Source of the DNA: Cyanobacteriota bacterium
GTDB taxonomy: Bacteria; Acidobacteriota; Vicinamibacteria; Vicinamibacterales; UBA2999
DNA: 64,000 nucleotides
Assembly (NCBI GenBank): GCA_019752015.1
Contig: JAIEMQ010000001.1
Coordinates: 23,784-87,783, forward strand
Reading direction: 5' to 3'
The notes under the pieces are model-generated. The model was not told the DNA's origin and searched no databases. It was given only the letters and a program-made list of their open reading frames with translations. How positions within the stretch are numbered: position 1 is the first letter of the stretch; each line of letters begins with the position of its first letter. A program made the position numbers and the translations under genes. This document shows, one piece after another, positions 8,562 through 16,023 of the stretch.

Positions 8562-8844
8562 TCCCAACGCGATCAACGCGGGGACGGGCCGCGAACGTTT
8601 CGATCACTTCCGCAGCGAAGCGGCATCGTTTCAGCAGCGATGGCGCGCGTACTTCGAGCCGCGCGTCCTCGACGCGGCAACGCTGACGCCTGCGGAATAT
8701 GCGGCGGCCCCGGGGTCCGCATACCAGCCGGAGCCTTTCTCGCTCACGCTGCGCCGCGTCGCGGCGCCGATCCTCGCCCTTGCCGTCATCGGCGCCGCGT
8801 TGATCGCGATCGGTTTTCGCGGCTATCGAGGATACGCGTTGTGA
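8562..8844 (+). pseudogene. Remnant of an ABC-2 permease (DUF3526-like), C-terminus only
   Basis: One frame reads RERFDHFRSEAASFQQRW, YFEPRVLDAATLTPAEYAA, then a final transmembrane helix (PILALAVIGAALIAIGF) and stop at 8844. This matches the end of DUF3526-type ABC permeases, where a periplasmic loop is followed by the last helix. No start and no N-terminal helices remain. The stop overlaps the GTG of the ATPase remnant in operon fashion. Confidence 0.6.
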
Positions 8845-9068
8845 TTGACGCGATCGATCTCACCAGGACGTTCGGTGCGACGCTCGCCGCCGATCACCTG
8901 AACCTGGGCGTCGCCATCCTGATGACGCGCACGATCTGTTCCGTGCCAGGGAATCCGGCACGTCTGTCGGTATCATGAAGCACGGCCGGCTGGTCGAGAC
9001 GCTGAGGACGTCAGAACTGGGCCACCGGGATCTCGAACAAGATCTATGTCGCTCACATGGAAGACTAA
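8841..9068 (+). pseudogene. Remnant of the matching ABC transporter ATPase
   Basis: It starts IDAIDLTRTFGATLAADHLN, the usual N-terminus of an ABC-2 ATPase, then jumps without Walker A, signature or Walker B to a C-terminal piece (AHDLFRARESGTSVGIMKH, GRLVETLRTSEL) and, after another frame change, LEQIYVAHMED and stop. About two thirds of the gene is deleted and at least two frame changes are present, so it cannot make an ATPase. Confidence 0.65.
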
Positions 9069-9069
9069 A

Positions 9070-9181
9070 CCAGGGCCGCAGAAGGCTCAGAATTTTGCCA
9101 GGGCCGCAGAAGGCTCAGAATTTTGCCAGGGCCGCAGAAGGCTCGGAGTTTTGCCAGGGCCGCAGAAGGCACAGAATGCTC
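9070..9181. repeat. Four tandem 28-bp repeats (CCAGGGCCGCAGAAGGCTCAG)
   Basis: Units begin at 9070, 9098, 9126 and 9154; the last one diverges. The fourth unit contains AGAAGG and the ATG at 9176 of the M14 peptidase, so the array supplies ribosome binding site and start codon. A single related copy lies at 62541-62575. Confidence 0.9.
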
Positions 9182-11761
9182 AGACTCAATTTCGTTCTCA
9201 TCATCGTTCTCGGTTCGGCTGTTCTTACCGCTCAGTCAAGAGTCCCAACGCCCGAATCGGTCGTCGGCTTCGCGCCTGGTGCCGAGCACAAGTTGGCGAC
9301 CTACGACCAGACCATCGACTACTTCAAGAAGCTTGATGCGGCGAGCGACCAGATGATGTTGATGGAGGCCGGGACATCGTCGCAGGGCCGGACCTATTAC
9401 TACGCGTTGATCTCGTCGAAGGACAACCTCAAGAAGATCGATCGTTACCGCGAGATCGCGCGGCGGCTGGCGCGGCCCGAGGGGCTGACCGACCCGCAGG
9501 CGCTCGCGCTGGCGCGCGAAGGCAAGCCGCTGGTGCACATCGATGGCGGGTTGCACTCAACCGAAGTCGCCGGTCCGCAGCACACGCTGCTGCTCGCGCA
9601 CGATCTGCTCGCGAAGCAGAGCGATCCGCAAATCGCGCGCATTCTCGACAACGTCATCCTGATGCTGTGGCCGACCATCAATCCCGACGGCCACCAGATG
9701 GTGGCGGACTGGTACATGAAGAACATCGGCACACCGAACGAAACGCTGCCGCGCCTCTACCAGGACTACGTCGGCCACGACAACAACCGCGACGCCTACA
9801 TGCTCAACATGATCGAATCGCGCGTGATGGAGCACACCTGGCGGCAGTGGGAGCCGCAGGTGATCTACGTGCAGCATCAGACGGCGCCGTTCCCGACGCG
9901 CATCTGGCTGCCGCCGTTCGCCGAGCCGATCGCCGCGCACGCGCCGTTCCTGATGTCGCGCGAGGTCAACACCATCGGCATGGCGATCGCGCAGGGGCTC
10001 GAGGAGAAAGGCCAGGTCGGCGCCACCCACATGGGCACCGGCTATGACGCGTGGTACGCCGGGTACATCGACTACACGCCGATCTTCAAGAACATCGCGT
10101 CGTTCTGGACCGAGACCGCGGGGGCGGGGATGGCGAACACGCGCGAATACAAGATCGACGCGTTCCCGCGCGACTATCGCGACTTGCGGCCGCAGGCGCT
10201 CTACACGAGCCCGTGGGAGCCGGGGAAGTGGACGCTGCGCGATTCGGTTGACTACATGCATACGGCGTCGCTCTCGGTGCTCGACTACGCCGCGCGCTAC
10301 AGGGACAACGTGCTGCTCAATCGCTATCGATCGGGCAAGTGGCAGATCGAGAAGCATCGCAAGGAAGGCCCGTTCGCGTATGTGATCCCGCAGGAACAGC
10401 GCGACAACGTGCTCGCGGTCGAGCTGCTGCGGCGGCTGGCTTTCGCCGGCGTGCGCGTCGCCACGCTCACCGCGCCGATGACGATCGACGGCGAGACGTT
10501 CCCCGCGGGCACCTGGGTGATCCCGACCGATCAGGAATTCATCGCCCTCGCGCGCGAGGTGCTCGATCCGCAGGTCTATCCCGATCTTCGCGAGTTCGAG
10601 GGCGGTCCTCCCGAGCAGCCCTACGACGCCGCGGGGTGGACGCTGCCGATGACGATGGGTGTGAGGGTGGTGACGGTGACCAAACCGATCGCCGATGGCG
10701 ATCGAGCGAAGTTCAAGATGCTTGTGCCCGACGCGCCGCTCGCGATCAAGCCGACGCCGTACCTCACGGCGAAGACGGACACCGCGCCGTTCGACAGCGC
10801 GCCAGGCGACGGCTTCAACACGAGTGCGATGGCTGCTGCCATCGTGCCGGCGGCCGGATCGATCAGCGGCAGCGGCGCGCATCTCGCGATCGATCCCGCC
10901 GAGACGAACGTGTTCAAGGCGTTGAACAGGGTGTGGCAGCTCAACGCCCAGGTCAGCAGGGCCGGCGGCCGCTATGTGATCAGCGGCGCGAGCGATGCGC
11001 AGTTGAGCGAGATCACGACATCATTCGCGATTCGCGGTGAGCGCGTCTCCGCAGCGGGACAGGCGGTCAAGAGGCCGCGCCTGGCGCTGTTCGAGCCGCC
11101 GAACAGCATGGATGCCGGCTGGACCAAGTGGGTGCTCGAGCGCTACGGCTTCGAGTTCGCGAGCCTCAACACGCCCGACATCACCGGCAATCTCCGCGAC
11201 AGGTTCGATGTGATCGTCGTCGGCGACGAGCGCCGTGGTGTCCTGCCCGGCGGCGGATTCGGCCGGCCGCCCGCCCCGACCTCAGACGATGACGCGCGCA
11301 TCAAGGCGCTCGACGCATTCGTGCGAGGCGGCGGCACGCTGGTGGCATTGAGTGGCAGCGCGGTGGCGGCGATCGATCAACTGAAGTTGCCGGTGAGAAA
11401 TGTCCTCAACGGTGTCGCGCGCGACAAGTTCTTCGCCGGTGGATCGGTGATGCGTGTCACGACCGATCCATTGCAGCCGGTGATGGCCGGCATGCCGAAG
11501 GACGCGGACATCTTCGTGTTCGGCAGCCCGGCATTTGAGACCACCGCCGGATTCGACGGCGCTGTGCTGGCGTCGTATCAGACCGAAGGATCGCCGTTGC
11601 GCTCCGGTTATCTTCTCGGCGAAACGTATTTGAATGGCAAAGCCGCGGCGCTCGACGTTCGCCACGGCGATGGCCACGTGATCCTTCTCGGCTTCCGCCC
11701 GCAGTGGCGCGGCCAGACGTTCGGCACCTTCCGCGTCCTGTTCAATTCGATTCTTCGGTGA
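9176..11761 (+). CDS. Secreted M14-family zinc carboxypeptidase-like protein
   Basis: 861 residues from ATG 9176, which has AGAAGG six bases upstream and opens a signal peptide (MLRLNFVLIIVLGSAVLTA). The M14 domain fills about residues 30-400: zinc ligands in GGLHSTEVAG (His ~126, Glu ~129), TINPDGHQ, the third His probably in IYVQHQT, and the catalytic Glu probably in FWTETAGAG. The C-terminal half has Ig-like and glutamine-amidotransferase-like segments (DVIVVGDERRG, GGGTLVALSG). This is the large acidobacterial M14 type that digests peptides outside the cytoplasm. The frame extends upstream to 8975 only through pseudogene and repeat DNA. Confidence 0.9.
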   Translation: MLRLNFVLIIVLGSAVLTAQSRVPTPESVVGFAPGAEHKLATYDQTIDYFKKLDAASDQMMLMEAGTSSQGRTYYYALISSKDNLKKIDRYREIARRLARPEGLTDPQALALAREGKPLVHIDGGLHSTEVAGPQHTLLLAHDLLAKQSDPQIARILDNVILMLWPTINPDGHQMVADWYMKNIGTPNETLPRLYQDYVGHDNNRDAYMLNMIESRVMEHTWRQWEPQVIYVQHQTAPFPTRIWLPPFAEPIAAHAPFLMSREVNTIGMAIAQGLEEKGQVGATHMGTGYDAWYAGYIDYTPIFKNIASFWTETAGAGMANTREYKIDAFPRDYRDLRPQALYTSPWEPGKWTLRDSVDYMHTASLSVLDYAARYRDNVLLNRYRSGKWQIEKHRKEGPFAYVIPQEQRDNVLAVELLRRLAFAGVRVATLTAPMTIDGETFPAGTWVIPTDQEFIALAREVLDPQVYPDLREFEGGPPEQPYDAAGWTLPMTMGVRVVTVTKPIADGDRAKFKMLVPDAPLAIKPTPYLTAKTDTAPFDSAPGDGFNTSAMAAAIVPAAGSISGSGAHLAIDPAETNVFKALNRVWQLNAQVSRAGGRYVISGASDAQLSEITTSFAIRGERVSAAGQAVKRPRLALFEPPNSMDAGWTKWVLERYGFEFASLNTPDITGNLRDRFDVIVVGDERRGVLPGGGFGRPPAPTSDDDARIKALDAFVRGGGTLVALSGSAVAAIDQLKLPVRNVLNGVARDKFFAGGSVMRVTTDPLQPVMAGMPKDADIFVFGSPAFETTAGFDGAVLASYQTEGSPLRSGYLLGETYLNGKAAALDVRHGDGHVILLGFRPQWRGQTFGTFRVLFNSILR

Positions 11762-11768
11762 TTCGTTC

Positions 11769-11832
11769 GTAGAGGCGGGACTTCAGTCCCGCCTGCGCCG
11801 GCGATCGTAGAGGCGGGACTTTAGTCCCGCCT
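11769..11832. repeat. Two hairpins GGCGGGACTTCAGTCCCGCC
   Basis: Two near-identical 20-bp palindromes (GGCGGGACTTCAGTCCCGCC and the TTTAGT variant), each preceded by GTAGA, lie just after the peptidase stop. They could terminate its transcript. The same hairpin type is at 15186-15202 and, as a variant, at 18583-18602. Confidence 0.8.
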
Positions 11833-11855
11833 GGCGATGCCGAGGGCGGCGCCTT

Positions 11856-12064
11856 TCCCCGGGGACAGCCGGGCGTGACCTCCTGAGAGTGACGCGGGAA
11901 ACCGCATCTCGTTCGCCGGATTGCGCGCCTGACGCTGTGACGCGCGATTCCGAACTTCCGGACGCAGCGCGGAATCGCGCGTGCAATCCGTCTCACTCGA
12001 CGCGGTTTCAGCATCGCTTCGTCCGCGTCCCTCTAAGTCGGTCACGCCCGGCTATCCCCGGGGA
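11856..12064. repeat. 209-bp imperfect inverted repeat (MITE-like or structured element)
   Basis: Outer arms 11856-11880 and 12040-12064 match at 24 of 25 positions as inverted copies (TCCCCGGGGA-AGCCGGGCGTGACC). Inner arms CGCGCGATTCCG (11941-11952) and CGGAATCGCGCG (11970-11981) are exact, and weaker matches lie between. No reading frame in it looks coding. Confidence 0.7.
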
Positions 12065-12079
12065 GTCGCCGCCTCCGGG

Positions 12080-12247
12080 TTACTCGTCGTCCGGCAATGG
12101 TTCACGGCGCCGCCGCCGAGCCATCGCTTTCTTCACCGCTTTACCGAGCCGTGGCTTGAGGTTCAGGCCAAACGCCCGCCGCGTCCAGTTTGAACACCAG
12201 TCTTGCTCGATCCCATTGCGCTTTTGACGACGACTGCTGTGACGCAT
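12080..12247 (-). CDS. 55-residue basic protein, unknown function
   Basis: ATG at 12247 is preceded by GGAGGTG at a 5-base distance, the best ribosome binding site in this region. The product starts MRHSSRRQKRNGIEQDW and is rich in Arg/Lys in its C-terminal half (KAVKKAMARRRRREP), ending in PLPDDE. One Cys and two Trp occur; no signal peptide or membrane segment. The bias and strong RBS favour a real nucleic-acid-binding or ribosome-associated small protein, but I do not recognise a family. It lies just beyond the 209-bp inverted repeat. Confidence 0.6.
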   Translation of the reverse strand: MRHSSRRQKRNGIEQDWCSNWTRRAFGLNLKPRLGKAVKKAMARRRRREPLPDDE

Positions 12248-12271
12248 ACGCACACCTCCATAGGAGGTGCG
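12248..12271 (-). promoter_or_regulatory. RBS-sequestering hairpin before the 55-residue gene
   Basis: The minus strand reads GCACCTCC-TAT-GGAGGTGTGC: the ribosome binding site GGAGGTG is fully complementary to GCACCTCC three bases upstream. An RNA hairpin would bury the RBS and could control translation. Confidence 0.5.
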
Positions 12272-12750
12272 GCGTTGGATAGTGGAAGGTCATTGGTATT
12301 TCTTAGAGCCGCCTATCAACTGTTTCTTTGGAGACGAAAAGCAGGCGATCGTGAGATTGCGAAGGCTTGAGATTCCTTCGATGGTCGGCCCATAGTCTTC
12401 CCCTCATGATACGGCGAACACGCAGAGGTGCAAATCAAAATCGAGAATGCCGGGAGCACGCCTGCGACGATTCCGGACTGGCGTGTCGGTTGCCTGTATG
12501 CGCCAATGGCGTGATTCCAGGCCAGAAACCGCCGTATCAACGAGACCGAGTAGAAGCGCGGGGCATTTCCTAAAGCGGGATGGGGGCGCGAGTACACCTA
12601 CGATCCCGCTCGCGTTCCTCAGGATAATTTGAACGCCACTTCTAAGGGCGGATACAACTACGACGTCGTTCTTAAAGAGCCGTCGTGGTGGTGGCGTCGA
12701 AAAAGCTAAACCCAGCGAAAAGTAGGGCTAACGCTAGACATGGGTTTACC
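12272..12750. other. Gene-poor stretch, no recognisable coding region
   Basis: Base composition is visibly lower in GC than the neighbours. Short open frames occur on both strands; one (ending at about 12710) reads GREYTYDPARVPQDNLNAT but has no start and a stop close upstream. It may be decayed foreign DNA. I support no gene here. Confidence 0.4.
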
Positions 12751-12807
12751 TGCGTCAAGTATGTTGCGTCAAGTATGCTTGACATAAAGACATGTGTGTT
12801 TTACAGT
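12751..12807 (+). promoter_or_regulatory. Promoter with overlapping dyad operator for the XRE operon
   Basis: TTGACA at 12779-12784 and TACAGT at 12802-12807 are 17 bases apart. The -35 box is inside the perfect dyad GTCAAG-TATG-CTTGAC (12768-12783), and a 14-bp direct repeat TGCGTCAAGTATGY occupies 12751-12778. TCAAG..CTTGA dyads are typical binding sites of small XRE regulators such as the one encoded downstream. Confidence 0.6.
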
Positions 12808-12829
12808 CTCCCTCGGGAGCTGGACGAAC

Positions 12830-13300
12830 ATGCTGACGGCTATTTTTCACAGGAAGCGGAAGGCCGCCGAGGCCGCAGCCGAGGCGATCAAACAAGCAGG
12901 CGGATCGATCGAACAGACCCGCCGCATTTACGGCACGCGCCTGCTGATTCGCGGATTGCTATGGGCCTCGGTCTATCTGTTGTCGCGCGGACTTCTCGAG
13001 CTCACGATCCCGTCGACGCCGCTGCGCGTTGCGATCGCGCTCCTGCCGACGCCGTTCTTCATCTACTACCTCTGGACGTGGATGAAAGGTGTCAGCGAGA
13101 TGGACGAGCTCGAGCGCCGCATCGAGCTCGAAGCGCTCGGCTTCGCATTTCCCGCCGCCGTGGTCTTTCTGATGACGATCGGCCTGCTCGATCTCGCGAT
13201 CACGCTCAGTCCCAGCGACTGGAGCCTGCATCATGTATGGCTGATGCTGCCGCTCTTCTACTACGCCGGTCTATGGCGCGCGAAGAAGCGCTACCTGTGA
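12830..13300 (+). CDS. Four-helix inner-membrane protein cotranscribed with an XRE regulator
   Basis: 156 residues from ATG 12830. A basic, amphipathic N-terminus (HRKRKAAEAAAEAIKQAG) precedes about four hydrophobic segments (LLWASVYLLSRGLLEL, IALLPTPFFIYYLW, PAAVVFLMTIGLLDLA, VWLMLPLFYYAGLW). The charged motif SEMDELERRIELEALGFAF between helices 2 and 3 is typical of small membrane proteins paired with XRE regulators. Its stop overlaps the GTG of the regulator gene in GTGA. Function unknown. Confidence 0.85.
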   Translation: MLTAIFHRKRKAAEAAAEAIKQAGGSIEQTRRIYGTRLLIRGLLWASVYLLSRGLLELTIPSTPLRVAIALLPTPFFIYYLWTWMKGVSEMDELERRIELEALGFAFPAAVVFLMTIGLLDLAITLSPSDWSLHHVWLMLPLFYYAGLWRAKKRYL

Positions 13301-13539
13301 AGAACCGGCTGAAGGTACTGCGCGCCGAGCGCGACTGGTCGCAACAGGATCTCGCGGACAAACTCGACGTGTCGCGCCAGACCATCAACGCGATCGAGAC
13401 AGAAAAGTACGACCCGAGTCTTCCGCTCGCGCTGAAGATGGGCCGCTTGTTTGGGCTCACCGTCGAAGAGATCTTCGAGCTAGCCGAGAAAAACGCCACA
13501 CCGAAGCACGGAAGCACTGAAACACGGAAGAGAGCCTAA
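13297..13539 (+). CDS. Small XRE-family transcriptional regulator
   Basis: 80 residues from GTG 13297. The HTH core is clear: RLKVLRAERDWSQQDLADKL, VSRQTINAIETEKYDPSLPL, ALKMGRLFGLTVEEIFEL. This is the YgzD/PvuII-C-like type that often represses its own operon; the dyad at 12768-12783 is the likely site. The last 15 codons (TPKHGSTETRKRA) are made of the repeat ACGGAAGCAC..ACGGAAG and are probably not part of the ancestral fold. Confidence 0.9.
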   Translation: MKNRLKVLRAERDWSQQDLADKLDVSRQTINAIETEKYDPSLPLALKMGRLFGLTVEEIFELAEKNATPKHGSTETRKRA

Positions 13540-13544
13540 TGGTT

Positions 13545-13582
13545 TTTCCGTGATTCTGTGATTCCGTGATTCTGTGTGCGTT
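13545..13582. repeat. Tandem repeat TTCCGTGATTCTGTGA
   Basis: Two and a half copies of a 16-bp unit lie in the 46-bp space between the converging XRE and propeller genes. Related CACGGA words are in the end of the XRE gene and at 28262-28281. Confidence 0.75.
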
Positions 13583-13585
13583 TGT

Positions 13586-14695
13586 TCACTTCTGGAACGT
13601 GATGATGTGCTCGCTCTTTCCGAACATGAAGAAGCGCGGCGAGCCGGCGGCGACCTTGTCGGTGCCGATGTTCGGCGTCGAGCCGATCACCTGCGGATAC
13701 CAGCCGCCGCCGTTCATGATCTTCTGCGGCGCGCTCCACAGCGACGGGTCGTCGAGGCGGGGCGCGAACGACACGTAAATGCCTTCCTGCGTGTAGTTCT
13801 CGTCCCTGGCGCGATTCAGCAGCATCACGTACTGCTCGACCGCCGTGTTCCAGTGCACCGACGGCCCCCAGAACGCATCGACCTTGTCGTCGCCGTCGTG
13901 CCACGGCAGCGCCGGCGCGACCAGCGGCGTCGCTGACGGGTAGACCCACTCGAGCCGCCGGCGCTCGGTGCCCGGTAATCCAGGCAGCAGCGTGCGGCGG
14001 CTCGCTTCCGGTTCCCAGATGCCACCGCGCCACAACTCGATCCGTCCGCCCGGCCGATCGCGATCGGCCCACTGCAGCCGCGCGATCGCCACGCCCTGCG
14101 ACCGCGGATCACGCCCATACTGGCTGTAGAAGAAATAGAGGTACTGCTTCGACTGATCGAGCTGCACGCTGAGATCGCCGACGCCGCCGATCACGTAACG
14201 GTTCGTCGATTCGCACGCGGTCGTGCTCTGAAACGCCTGGATCACCGGCCCGAGATCCGTCCACGTGCGGCCGTGATCCGTAGACTTCGCGCCGCCGATG
14301 CGCGGCACCGCGCGATCCTCGCGTCCGCATCGCGTCGCCGGCCACTCGTTGTGGTAGTAGCCGTACCACGTCTCGACGTCATCCGAGACGACCGCTTCGA
14401 ACCACACGCCGTAACCCGGATGCGGCGTGATCGACACTTCGGAGGTCGCACCAAGCCGCGACACGTCGTTGCCCGACGACACCGACGGCACGCCCGCGTG
14501 CGAGGTCAGCACGAACATCTTGCGCTGGCCGTCTTCGAGGTCCCACATCACCGGGCTGTTCGAATCGACGGCGCCCGGCAACGTGATCGTCGGCGCCGAC
14601 ACGAGCGCGACGCGCGGCAGGACGACGGCGGCTGAGGTGTGGGCGATGCATGAATAAAGGACCAGCCCGGCCGTGGCCCAAAACGGTGATTTCAT
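13586..14695 (-). CDS. Secreted beta-propeller protein (BNR/sialidase-like fold)
   Basis: 369 residues with an N-terminal signal peptide (FWATAGLVLYSCIAHTSA). An Asp-box-like motif (STDHGRTWTDLG) and repeated Trp/Gly-rich strands (DVETWYGYYHNEW, VDAFWGPSVHWNTAVEQYV) suggest a five- or six-bladed propeller as in exo-sialidases and GH43-like enzymes. I cannot identify a full catalytic triad, so the activity is unknown. It is divergent from the small conserved gene at 14756. Confidence 0.75.
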   Translation of the reverse strand: MKSPFWATAGLVLYSCIAHTSAAVVLPRVALVSAPTITLPGAVDSNSPVMWDLEDGQRKMFVLTSHAGVPSVSSGNDVSRLGATSEVSITPHPGYGVWFEAVVSDDVETWYGYYHNEWPATRCGREDRAVPRIGGAKSTDHGRTWTDLGPVIQAFQSTTACESTNRYVIGGVGDLSVQLDQSKQYLYFFYSQYGRDPRSQGVAIARLQWADRDRPGGRIELWRGGIWEPEASRRTLLPGLPGTERRRLEWVYPSATPLVAPALPWHDGDDKVDAFWGPSVHWNTAVEQYVMLLNRARDENYTQEGIYVSFAPRLDDPSLWSAPQKIMNGGGWYPQVIGSTPNIGTDKVAAGSPRFFMFGKSEHIITFQK

Positions 14696-14755
14696 GGAGT
14701 TCTATTTCTTCTACGGCTGTCGATGGCGATTCGTTTCAGTTATCCTGTCCGGGTC

Positions 14756-15178
14756 ATGTCTCCGGTTGTCACTACCGTCGATGATGCGCTCGAGCTCCGC
14801 AAGGAAATCGAGGCGCTCGAGCGCGCGTGGCACGGCCCCGACAACACCGCGGAGAAAGCCACCAGCAAGATCAACAGCGCCGTGCTCACCGTGACACGGA
14901 ACGGCAAATCGGATTTCCAGGATCGACAGGTCTATCTCTACGTCGACGGCGAGCTGTGGGGGAAGGTGCGATACGGGCGGCCGGTGACGCGCGAGATTCC
15001 GCCCGGACACCACAAGGTCCGGGCGTTCAACACGCTGTTCTCGCACACCATCGAGATCGACGCGGTGCCGGGCGAGCACGTCAAGCTGCGCTGCACCAAC
15101 GGTCTCGGCAAGGGCGGCTGGATCATGATGGTGATCTGGCAGGTCGCCGCCCTCCGCGTCACGCTCGAACGCGAGTAG
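14756..15178 (+). CDS. Conserved protein, paralogue of the gene at 20939
   Basis: 140 residues from ATG 14756 (the frame opens at 14723). After a helical N-terminus (ALELRKEIEALERAW) comes a beta-rich domain: VYLYVDGELWGKVRYG, REIPPGHHKVRAFNTLFSHT, VKLRCTNGLGKGGW, and a hydrophobic C-terminal strand or helix. Blocks YLxVDGE, PPGHHKV, NTLFS and RCxNGL recur in the gene at 20939, so the two are paralogues. I do not recognise a named family. No signal peptide. Confidence 0.75.
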   Translation: MSPVVTTVDDALELRKEIEALERAWHGPDNTAEKATSKINSAVLTVTRNGKSDFQDRQVYLYVDGELWGKVRYGRPVTREIPPGHHKVRAFNTLFSHTIEIDAVPGEHVKLRCTNGLGKGGWIMMVIWQVAALRVTLERE

Positions 15179-16003
15179 TTATTGTCCGGGCTTCAGTCCC
15201 GGTCTCTCCACCAATTCAATACGCGCGCCCGCTGGTCCCGCAACGTAGGAAAAATTAATCGGCGGACCATTCGGCAATGTCAGTGGCCGCGGCTCCGACG
15301 TCACTTCCACTTTCTTCGCGCGCAGGCTGTCGATCGTCGCCTGCAGATCGCCGACCGATCGCCACCCGATGTGATCGATGGCGCGGCCCTGGCTCGGCTC
15401 CGCTTCGCCTTTCGTGATCAGGACCCACACGCTGGTGAAGCCGTCGTAGTCATAGCGAATGCCGTCGATGGTCCCCTTGAGCCGGTCCCGCTTGCCGCCG
15501 AACTTGTCGAGCAGCCAGGCGTAGCCCTCGTCCGGATTCGGATTCCGCAGGTGCACGTGATGCAGGCCGAGCAGCTCCGGATCCTGCACGACTTCGATCC
15601 GCGTCCCCCACGGATCCTCGAGGAACGCCAGCTTGAAGAGCTTCGGCACATCGCGCACCGGTGTCGTCACCGTGATGCCGGCGGCCTCCCACTCTTTCAT
15701 CTTCGCGTCGAGATCGGCGACGGAGAAGCCGATGTGATCGATGGCGCTGCCGGCGCTCGGCTTTGCGGTCGCGCTTCTGAGGAACATCAGGCGCGTGCTG
15801 CCGTACATGATGCGGTCCGGCGCCTCGGTGATGCGCCGCCCGCCCGGAATGTTCTTCTCGTACCAGACCGACGCCACCGCGGGATCGGGCACGTTCAGAT
15901 GAATGTGATCGTAGGGATACGTCGGCGTCTGCGCCGCGGGGCGCCCGCCGGAGAAGGTAATGAGTGTGACGGCAATCAGGCACGAACGAATCGCTATGCG
16001 CAT
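15179..16003 (-). CDS. Secreted protein with two VOC (glyoxalase-fold) domains
   Basis: 274 residues. A signal peptide (LIAVTLITFSGGRPAA) is followed by two vicinal-oxygen-chelate modules: first YDHIHLNVPDP ... IDHIGFSVADLDAKM ... FLEDPWGTRIEVV, second GLHHVHLRNP ... IDHIGWRSVGDLQATI ... GPAGARIELVERPG. His and Glu residues at module ends are potential metal ligands. The C-terminal RPGLKPGQ is encoded by the hairpin repeat CCGGGCTTCAGTCCCGG. It is 20 bp upstream-facing of the SGNH gene in the same direction. Confidence 0.85.
   Translation of the reverse strand: MRIAIRSCLIAVTLITFSGGRPAAQTPTYPYDHIHLNVPDPAVASVWYEKNIPGGRRITEAPDRIMYGSTRLMFLRSATAKPSAGSAIDHIGFSVADLDAKMKEWEAAGITVTTPVRDVPKLFKLAFLEDPWGTRIEVVQDPELLGLHHVHLRNPNPDEGYAWLLDKFGGKRDRLKGTIDGIRYDYDGFTSVWVLITKGEAEPSQGRAIDHIGWRSVGDLQATIDSLRAKKVEVTSEPRPLTLPNGPPINFSYVAGPAGARIELVERPGLKPGQ
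15186..15202. repeat. CCGGGCTTCAGTCCCGG hairpin overlapping a gene end
   Basis: A palindrome of the same type as 11769-11832, located at the convergent ends of the genes at 14756 and 15179. It encodes the C-terminal PGLKPG of the VOC protein and could act as a terminator. Confidence 0.7.
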
Positions 16004-16023
16004 GTCGGTCTCCGTTAGGACGC

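Noticed and set aside
8640..8978. 112-codon plus-strand open frame over the ABC remnants
   Set aside because: It crosses two remnants in the wrong phase; the homologous text is in the other frames.
8975..9175. Upstream extension of the M14 peptidase
   Set aside because: The codons are ABC-ATPase remnant and tandem repeat; signal peptide and RBS place the start at 9176.
9557..10882. 441-codon minus-strand open frame
   Set aside because: Antisense shadow of the M14 peptidase gene; similar reasoning applies to 21320-22747, 34609-36018, 40501-41718 and 59349-60770.
12447..12710. Short frame ending GREYTYDPARVPQDNLNAT ... WWWRRKS
   Set aside because: No start codon, a stop close upstream and no recognisable family; chance ORF in a gene-poor stretch cannot be excluded.
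12685..13296. Upstream extension of the XRE regulator frame
   Set aside because: It is the shadow of the membrane-protein gene; the regulator begins at GTG 13297 overlapping that gene's stop.
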